Positions 58,763 through 64,000 of a stretch of DNA of 64,000 nucleotides are shown here, piece after piece. The notes beneath the pieces were generated by a model, which searched no databases, had not been told where the DNA came from, and was given only the letters and a program-made list of their open reading frames with translations. The stretch is from positions 1 to 64,000 of the forward strand of contig PNNG01000038.1 in NCBI GenBank assembly GCA_013824115.1. Direction: 5' to 3'. Position numbers and translations under genes: made by a program. The stretch comes from Sphingobacteriaceae bacterium. GTDB taxonomy: Bacteria > Bacteroidota > Bacteroidia > UBA7662. Numbering within the stretch: the first letter of the stretch is position 1; each line of letters starts with the position of its first letter.

Positions 58763-60043
58763 ATGGAAATACTCATTCTTCTTGTTTTAGTATTGCTCAA
58801 TGGCATTTTTTCGATGTCGGAAATCGCCTTGGTTTCGGCCAGAAAAACCCGTTTAGATAGCCTTGCAACTCAGGGCAATCGCAAAGCGAAGGCTGCTTTG
58901 GAGTTGGCCAAATCTCCGAACACCTTTTTGAGCACAGTACAGATAGGCATTACGGCCATTGGTCTGATCACCGGAATTTACAGCGGTGAAAACATCACCG
59001 ATGACTTTGAATCAGTGCTCATTCAGTTCCATTGGATACGGCCCTATTCCCACCAAGCGGCGCTTATCACCGTGGTTTTCATCGTTACCTTTGCCTCATT
59101 GGTACTTGGTGAATTGGTGCCCAAACGCCTGGGTATGAGCAATCCCGAAGCTGTAGCCATGGCGGTAGCACGACCCATGCAAGTGATTTCTTCCATATGC
59201 AAACCTTTCATTTGGCTGCTTACTTCTTCGACCGAAATCATTTTGCGGTTTTTTGGAGCACAAAATGCCACCCAACAACACATGACCGAAGAAGAAATCA
59301 AATCAATTATACAGGAAAGTGTGCTTACAGGTGAGTTGAAGGAAATTGAGCAAGATATTGTAGAAAGGGCTTTCGGTTTGGGAGATCTGCGGGTGAGTTC
59401 ACTCATGACGCACCGCAGCGATCTGGCAGCCATTCACATTGATAAACCAGTTGAGCAAATCAGAAGGATAGTAGAACAGGATTTGCATAGCTTCTACCCC
59501 GTTTTCAAAGGATCGGAGTACGAAACCTTGGGCGTAATTGCCCTCAAAGACCTGTTTAAATTGCCCCTTCCTTGGTCGCGTGATGCACTGCTTGGGATCT
59601 TGCGCAAACCGCACTATTTCCCTGAGTACCTTACCGTATACAATGCGCTAGAAAAGTTCAAAGCCGATAGGCTGCATTACGGCTTGGTACTTGACGAGTA
59701 CGGCGGTTTGCAAGGCATGGTAACCATCAATGACATACTCGAGGCTTTGGTGGGCGAAATCAATGAATTGGATGAAGAAGAGTATCGCATTGTAGAAGTG
59801 GCACAAAACGAATGGCTGGCCGATGGTGCATTCCCCTTCTTCGAGTTCATCAATTATTTCGACATAGATGGCCCCATTGAAAAAGACCTGCCCTTTAATA
59901 CGCTTGCCGGACTCGTGCTAGAGGAACTCGAACGTTTCCCGCAAAAAGGGGAATCGGTAACATGGCATGGCTTCAAGCTCGAAGTGGTAGCCATGGGCAG
60001 CATGCGTATCGAAAAAATCAAGATAGTCCGATTGGCCGAATAA
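58763..60043 (+). CDS. CNNM/CorC-type membrane protein with CBS domains
   Basis: A 426-aa protein often called hemolysin-family or CorC. The N-terminal CNNM domain (DUF21) has three or four helices (ILILLVLVLLNGIFSMSEIALV, in part; TVQIGITAIGLITGIYSG). Two CBS domains lie at about 200-320 (LRVSSLMTHRSDLAAI, LVLDEYGGLQGMVTINDI) and a C-terminal CorC/HlyC domain follows (FNTLAGLVLEELERFP). Relatives are Mg2+ or other cation exporters. The ATG at 58763 gives the usual N-terminus; an in-frame TTG at 58691 would overlap pyk. Confidence 0.92.
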   Translation: MEILILLVLVLLNGIFSMSEIALVSARKTRLDSLATQGNRKAKAALELAKSPNTFLSTVQIGITAIGLITGIYSGENITDDFESVLIQFHWIRPYSHQAALITVVFIVTFASLVLGELVPKRLGMSNPEAVAMAVARPMQVISSICKPFIWLLTSSTEIILRFFGAQNATQQHMTEEEIKSIIQESVLTGELKEIEQDIVERAFGLGDLRVSSLMTHRSDLAAIHIDKPVEQIRRIVEQDLHSFYPVFKGSEYETLGVIALKDLFKLPLPWSRDALLGILRKPHYFPEYLTVYNALEKFKADRLHYGLVLDEYGGLQGMVTINDILEALVGEINELDEEEYRIVEVAQNEWLADGAFPFFEFINYFDIDGPIEKDLPFNTLAGLVLEELERFPQKGESVTWHGFKLEVVAMGSMRIEKIKIVRLAE

Positions 60044-60065
60044 TCGGTTCATGCCATAGGATCAC

Positions 60066-60710
60066 TCACTTCTTCTCACCAAAAGCCAAATCTCCCGCAT
60101 CGCCCAAACCAGGTACAATGTAGGCCTTGGCGGTAAGCTCGGCATCTACCGCAGCAGCAAATATTTTTACCCCGGGAATGTGTTTTTTCACGTAGCTGAG
60201 GCCTGCTTCACTGCCTATGGCAGTAACCACAAATACCTGAGCAGGTTGCCCATATTGCAAAAGCGCCTTGTAGCTGAGTACCAAACTGGTTCCAGTGGCC
60301 ACCATGGGGTCGGCAATGATAAGGGTGCGGCCCTCGAGAGGCGGGCATGAAGCATACTCCACCTTTACTTCAAACGAATGGTCGCGGTGGTGATAGCGGT
60401 AGGCCGAAATGAAGGCATTGTCGGCCCGATCGAAATAATTCAAAATGCCCTGATGCAGGGGCAAACCCGCTCGGAGAATGGTTGCTACCACGGGCTCGTC
60501 GATGGGCAATGAAGTATGTGCAATGCCCAGGGGGGTGGTGATGGCCTCCTCGCGGTAGGCCATGTCTTTGCTTATTTCGTAGGCACAAATCTCACCAATG
60601 CGCTCCATGTTTCGGCGGAAACGCATGCGATCGGCCTGAATGGCCACATCGCGCATTTCGGCTACAAAACGGTTGAGCAGAGAGTTCTTTTTACTGAGAT
60701 TAACCAACAT
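60066..60710 (-). CDS. upp: Uracil phosphoribosyltransferase
   Basis: A 214-aa salvage enzyme that makes UMP from uracil and PRPP. The PRPP loop is IIADPMVATGTSLVLS; the ATILRAGLPLHQGIL segment and the C-terminal uracil-binding region AYIVPGLGDAGDLAFGEK are characteristic. The start overlaps the end of the acyltransferase-like gene by 11 bases, so it is the last gene in a three-gene minus-strand operon. Confidence 0.96.
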   Translation of the reverse strand: MLVNLSKKNSLLNRFVAEMRDVAIQADRMRFRRNMERIGEICAYEISKDMAYREEAITTPLGIAHTSLPIDEPVVATILRAGLPLHQGILNYFDRADNAFISAYRYHHRDHSFEVKVEYASCPPLEGRTLIIADPMVATGTSLVLSYKALLQYGQPAQVFVVTAIGSEAGLSYVKKHIPGVKIFAAAVDAELTAKAYIVPGLGDAGDLAFGEKK

Positions 60711-61611
60711 GGAGCAAACGGTTTAGCGGGAAGGGAAGGTTGTTGCGTGTCAAACGCATATAAAGATAAGGTTTTGCACCGAATCCGGCGTAAAAACGCT
60801 GCAAACCAGGCAACATCGAACCTTCAAAATCGAACTCAAACCTGCTACCCAAATACGACTCAAGTACAAAGGCAATCAAATGGTGCATGGCCTGGCATTC
60901 CTTTCCTTCGGCATTACTCACCGCCCATTGGTACAACAAACGGTCGCCGCTGTGGAGTATGAAACATCCCGCCACCAATCTGCCATCCAACCGCGCCGTG
61001 AACAGCTGTCCGCGCCGCTTGATGCTAATCCAGGTCATCAGCCGTACGGCTTTTTCTAACTCCTCACTTTTGAGGCCGCTCAGTTGGGGCATTTCCAACT
61101 GAAACAAGGTAGAAAATTCCTCGATTTCCGATTCTGCCGACAGCTTCAACGCATGGCTCTTTTTTAAGATGCGCTTGTGATGGCTGCTAAAGCCTTGCCG
61201 AAGCACTTCCTGGGTGTTGGGAAGCGGCATGCGGTAACTCACCCGCTCATGCATTTGCCAACCTGGAGGCGATGGCTCTGGCGGTAAATCGAGCTGGATG
61301 GAAATGCGGTTTGCCAAAGGTTCGAGCGCTTTTAAGAAGCCAGTCAAATCAAAAGCGGCATCGGCACCGCGATAAATAGGCCGAAAGTGCTGGATAAAAA
61401 GCGGATGGGTGATTTCATGCATGCCCCACCTTTGGCGCAACCAAACGGGCACCTGGATGCCTTTTTCGCTTTCGAGATAACCCCAGCCGGGCGCTACCTC
61501 ATCGAGGTACAAACTGTGCATATACAAGCTGCTGCCCGATTGACGCAGGGCATGCTGGTCCCAATCGGGCGCCTGTTTCGACTCAAGTATGCGGTATTGC
61601 CAATCAGCCAT
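60700..61611 (-). CDS. GNAT-like acyltransferase (BioF2/FemAB-like)
   Basis: A 303-aa protein with an acyl-CoA/acyl-tRNA N-acyltransferase-like layout. LRQSGSSLYMHSLYLDEVAP near the N-terminus, SSHHKRILKKSHAL in the middle and the C-terminal GRLVAGCFILHSGDRLLYQW, FDFEGSMLPGLQRFYAGFGA match the BioF2/FemAB-like GNAT fold often found in polysaccharide gene sets. Substrate unknown. The ATG at 61611 overlaps the end of the deacetylase gene by 8 bases, and its end overlaps upp by 11 bases. Confidence 0.75.
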   Translation of the reverse strand: MADWQYRILESKQAPDWDQHALRQSGSSLYMHSLYLDEVAPGWGYLESEKGIQVPVWLRQRWGMHEITHPLFIQHFRPIYRGADAAFDLTGFLKALEPLANRISIQLDLPPEPSPPGWQMHERVSYRMPLPNTQEVLRQGFSSHHKRILKKSHALKLSAESEIEEFSTLFQLEMPQLSGLKSEELEKAVRLMTWISIKRRGQLFTARLDGRLVAGCFILHSGDRLLYQWAVSNAEGKECQAMHHLIAFVLESYLGSRFEFDFEGSMLPGLQRFYAGFGAKPYLYMRLTRNNLPFPLNRLLHVG

Positions 61612-62932
61612 GTGGATGTGCTTCAGCCAACAGCGCCTCATATACACGGCGCCATCCCTTCCATGGACCGTTTTCACCCAGCGAGCTGTTGTGCCACAAA
61701 CTTACAAAAGTGCCTTCAACCGATTTCACCTCGGTAATGAGGCGCTTGATGTTTTCGATGGCTTGCTCGGGCGTAAGTTGCAAGTATTGCTGCAAGGTGG
61801 TATCCATCACACAGGTGGGATAAACAAGCAGTGAGGTGGGACTCTCTGAATCCAAATCGTAAAACGGATGCACGCTTGCTGTACCCGAGCGAAAACCCGG
61901 CTGGCTGGCATAGGCCATGCTGAAATCGGCCTCAAAATCACGCTTGATGAGTTGGTGATAGGTGCCCGGCAGTGTTACCTTCAAAAAGTGCTGTCGGCTA
62001 TAGGTTACCGGGCGATGCAATATCTCCTCTAGCAACTTCCGTTCTCGATCGATGAGGGAAGGCTGGTGGTTCGACCGATAGGACGGATGCAGGCCTACTT
62101 TAAAATGATCGGCTGTGCTTTTAACGAGCTCTCTAAAAACATCGGTGAAGGGCGAATGCGCATTGTCGAAACCCCCGTAATCGCCAACAAGAAAAAAATA
62201 CACAGGTTCACCACCTGCCTTTTTGTGCAAGTCGCGCAAATAAGCGTAGGTATCAAAGGGGTCGGCCTCCTGCTTGCGAAGCACCCTCCAGTGCTGGTTC
62301 CAAACTTCCCACTGTCTGTGGCGCAGGCTTTGGCCTAAACCATACATGCTGCGCAACAGTCCTTTCCCTTTGAAAGCATACAACTGGTCAACATCGATGG
62401 TTGGTACAAAACGATACTGCCGTTGCGGCATAGGTAATTGGGGCCAGCGACGTCTGAGGTGCACAGCCAACAACAAAGCATAGTGGTCAACCAAAGGCTG
62501 TTGTAGCCAGCCATACTCATGCAAAACGCTACTTTCGGGCTGGAAACGCTGATGCGCATCGGCGCGGTGCGGCAAATATTCTTCGTAGCGCGCAATGAGG
62601 TAAAAAATGGCGGCAAACGGATCAAAAGGCAAGTCGTATCGCTGGTGCGTACGAAACAATACTGGCAATTTTTCGAGATAGGCAGGGGCCAGGCGCTGCT
62701 CTTTTAATCCCTTTTCAAACAACAAATCAACCGCTTTGATGCGGAGGCCCATTTCAAAGGCCAATGGGTCGGCTGAGTACACCAATATGGGGCCCTCGCT
62801 GGCATGTACAGCAGCAGCCTCGTTGGTAAGCTGGTAGTTCCACCCCAACAAATACCTAAAAACCAGGTCAACGGTATACTTCAACCTGGGCGTTACCCGC
62901 TCAACATACACAAGCACCGGCATATTCTGCAT
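61604..62932 (-). CDS. Polysaccharide deacetylase family protein
   Basis: A 442-aa protein. An N-terminal region of about 150 residues (YSADPLAFEMGLRIKAVDLLF, FDPFAAIFYLIARYEEYLP in parts) precedes a NodB-like part: PTIDVDQLYAFKGKG has the first Asp, FKVGLHPSY the His region, and QHFLKVTLPGTYHQL a late motif. This organisation is common in Bacteroidota polysaccharide clusters. No signal peptide. It heads the operon with the acyltransferase-like protein and upp. A TATATTCG box lies 3 bases before the ATG. Confidence 0.85.
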   Translation of the reverse strand: MQNMPVLVYVERVTPRLKYTVDLVFRYLLGWNYQLTNEAAAVHASEGPILVYSADPLAFEMGLRIKAVDLLFEKGLKEQRLAPAYLEKLPVLFRTHQRYDLPFDPFAAIFYLIARYEEYLPHRADAHQRFQPESSVLHEYGWLQQPLVDHYALLLAVHLRRRWPQLPMPQRQYRFVPTIDVDQLYAFKGKGLLRSMYGLGQSLRHRQWEVWNQHWRVLRKQEADPFDTYAYLRDLHKKAGGEPVYFFLVGDYGGFDNAHSPFTDVFRELVKSTADHFKVGLHPSYRSNHQPSLIDRERKLLEEILHRPVTYSRQHFLKVTLPGTYHQLIKRDFEADFSMAYASQPGFRSGTASVHPFYDLDSESPTSLLVYPTCVMDTTLQQYLQLTPEQAIENIKRLITEVKSVEGTFVSLWHNSSLGENGPWKGWRRVYEALLAEAHPHG

Positions 62933-62935
62933 GCA

Positions 62936-62943
62936 CGAATATA
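62936..62943 (-). promoter_or_regulatory. -7-like box for deacetylase operon
   Basis: Minus-strand TATATTCG, one mismatch to TAnnTTTG, 3 bases before the ATG at 62932. Confidence 0.45.
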
Positions 62944-63003
62944 GGAACGCCCCGGCTTTAATGTGGGAATTTCGGTAAATACACGCTTTTGGCTGCTAAT
63001 TCG

Positions 63004-63011
63004 TTTATTTG
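63004..63011 (+). promoter_or_regulatory. -7-like box for small lipoprotein gene
   Basis: TTTATTTG, one mismatch to TAnnTTTG, 3 bases before the ATG at 63015. Confidence 0.4.
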
Positions 63012-63014
63012 TGC

Positions 63015-63134
63015 ATGCGTAAATCCATTCTGCTTTTGGCCCTTGTAGCCCTTACTTTTGCTTCCTGCGCTTCTAAAAGAGGCTGCAACTGCCCTTCATT
63101 TTCGCAAGTGGAACAGCAAAACCAGCGGGTTTAA
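63015..63134 (+). CDS. Small lipoprotein, 39 aa
   Basis: A 39-aa protein with a lipoprotein signal: MRKSILLLALVALTFASC, Cys18 as the lipidated residue. The mature 22 residues contain a CNC pair (KRGCNCPSF) and a polar tail ending QNQRV. It is shorter than usual gene-calling cut-offs. Support comes from the signal structure, the promoter-like box 3 bases upstream and fitting codon use. Function unknown; the Cys pair could bind a metal. Confidence 0.65.
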   Translation: MRKSILLLALVALTFASCASKRGCNCPSFSQVEQQNQRV

Positions 63135-63248
63135 CGAAATTTTACATTTTGCGGAACCATTTGAGCGGCTTTGCAGTAAGGTAATACAGACTGTGCGAAA
63201 GAACGGCTAAGCTTGCTTATATTCGCAACGGTCCTATGTGTTTTCGTC

Positions 63249-63857
63249 ATGATTGTACTAGCGGCCACCAAAGAAAGGAATACCTTGGAGCTCAGCCCAG
63301 AACAGAAAAACCGGGTGTTCGAGGAGGAGTTTTATCCTCATATGGACGCCCTATACAATTTTGGCTACCGCCTTACCCTCAACGAAGATGATGCTAACGA
63401 CCTGGTGCAAGACACCTATTTGAAAGCATTTCGCTTCATAGAAACCTACCAGCAAGGCACCAATGCCAAAGCCTGGTTGTTTCGCATCCTCAAAAACAGC
63501 TTCATCAACGATTTCAGGAAGCGTACCAAAGAGCCCGATAAAACCGATTACGACGAAGTAGAACAAATCTACAATTCGGAGGATGCGCACTATACCGCTA
63601 CGGTTGATCTGCGCTCGGAAGTTTTTGGAGGCAAACTGGGCGATGAAATTACCAATGCCCTGAACAGCTTGCCGGTAGACTTCAGGCTAATCATGCTGTT
63701 GAGCGATATTGAAGAATTTACCTATGAGGAGATGTCGAAAATCATAGGCATACCCATCGGCACGGTACGTTCGCGCCTGCACCGCGCACGCAATATGATC
63801 AAAGACAGATTGAAGGAATACGCCCGCTCACAGGGTTATAAAGTGGACGAAGCATGA
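63249..63857 (+). CDS. ECF-type RNA polymerase sigma factor
   Basis: A 202-aa sigma-70-family factor of the extracytoplasmic-function class. Region 2: DANDLVQDTYLKAFRFIETY with WLFRILKNSFINDFRKR; region 4: TYEEMSKIIGIPIGTVRSRL, the helix-turn-helix that reads the -33-type element. The ATG at 63249 is preferred; an in-frame TTG at 63213 overlaps a TATATTCG box at 63218-63225. The stop overlaps the anti-sigma gene by ATGA, so the two are coupled and probably form a stress-response pair. Confidence 0.93.
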   Translation: MIVLAATKERNTLELSPEQKNRVFEEEFYPHMDALYNFGYRLTLNEDDANDLVQDTYLKAFRFIETYQQGTNAKAWLFRILKNSFINDFRKRTKEPDKTDYDEVEQIYNSEDAHYTATVDLRSEVFGGKLGDEITNALNSLPVDFRLIMLLSDIEEFTYEEMSKIIGIPIGTVRSRLHRARNMIKDRLKEYARSQGYKVDEA

Positions 63858-64000
63858 ACCGGAAGGACAATATGTGCTATAAGGTGGTTGAAAAAATACC
63901 ACAATACCTCGACGGTGAAATGTCGGAGTTTGAGATTCCCATTTTCCTCGAACACGTGGAACATTGCCACAAATGCCTCGAGAAATACGAAATTGAGAAG
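63854..64000 (+). CDS. Anti-sigma factor, zinc-finger type (partial, cut by window end)
   Basis: First 49 codons of a protein starting MNRKDNMCYKVV. The segment FLEHVEHCHKCLEKY holds the HxxxCxxC zinc-binding pattern of ZAS anti-sigma domains. It overlaps the sigma gene by 4 bases, and the reading frame continues past the window. It probably holds the ECF factor inactive until a signal arrives; whether it is redox-controlled or membrane-bound cannot be seen. Confidence 0.85.
   Translation, partial: MNRKDNMCYKVVEKIPQYLDGEMSEFEIPIFLEHVEHCHKCLEKYEIEK

Noticed and set aside
1-64000. rRNA or tRNA genes
   Set aside because: Intergenic stretches were read for tRNA arms and rRNA landmarks and none were seen.

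Overview
The window is a 64 kb stretch of a Bacteroidota chromosome. Four things support this: several secreted proteins end in type IX secretion (T9SS, type A) sorting domains; there is a TonB-dependent receptor with an N-terminal carboxypeptidase-like domain; small Bacteroidota-type families occur (DUF4212 symporter subunit, IPExxxVDY protein); and promoters follow the Bacteroidota TTG / TAnnTTTG pattern instead of -35/-10. Base composition is moderate. The closest order cannot be fixed from sequence reading alone; a Saprospiria- or Chitinophagia-like lineage is a guess. No rRNA, tRNA, CRISPR or complete insertion sequence was found.

Layout: 1-4.7 kb holds REP-like repeats, a minus-strand acetate-type symporter operon (porin, DUF4212 subunit, symporter), a 154-bp tandem array of hairpin repeats and an orphan InsA-like zinc-ribbon protein. 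4.8-12.1 kb is a plus-strand housekeeping run (GDPD, MATE exporter, endonuclease/phosphatase, UvrD-like helicase, pdxJ, Rrf2 regulator, trmB). 12.4-15.3 kb holds a TrpF-like protein without its catalytic Cys, a T9SS protein, an alkyltransferase-like protein and an AlbA_2 protein. 15.3-19.4 kb is the core translation cluster rplM-rpsI-rpsB-tsf-pyrH-frr. 19.4-23.8 kb (minus) has an ORF6N protein, lycopene cyclase, a small membrane protein and a penicillin acylase. 24-29.6 kb has a TonB receptor followed by two T9SS-exported hydrolase-like proteins. 29.6-38.7 kb is mixed: AAA/DUF4143 ATPase with three palindromic boxes, TerB-DnaJ protein, M3 peptidase, methyltransferases, GH97.

38.7-54.4 kb is the most distinctive region. 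On the minus strand are a SoxB-type hydrolase, an outer-membrane porin, a periplasmic DsrE protein, a TsdA-type dihaem cytochrome, two half-size YeeE/YedE transporters, a universal stress protein and an MBL-fold/double-rhodanese protein. Diverging from them on the plus strand are a small secreted protein, the inorganic-carbon uptake pair DabA-DabB, a SulP transporter and a DUF2490 protein. Together they suggest oxidation or detoxification of thiosulfate and sulfane sulfur, placed next to bicarbonate/CO2 accumulation. SoxXA, SoxYZ and SoxCD are not in the window.

54.4-64 kb returns to core functions: rnc-fabF-acpP, an IPExxxVDY protein with pyruvate kinase and a CNNM/CBS protein, an operon of polysaccharide deacetylase, acyltransferase-like protein and upp, then a 39-aa lipoprotein and an ECF sigma factor whose anti-sigma partner is cut by the window end. 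A recurring feature is a TAnnTTTG-like box ending only 3-6 bases before the start codon of many genes, which predicts leaderless or nearly leaderless mRNAs.
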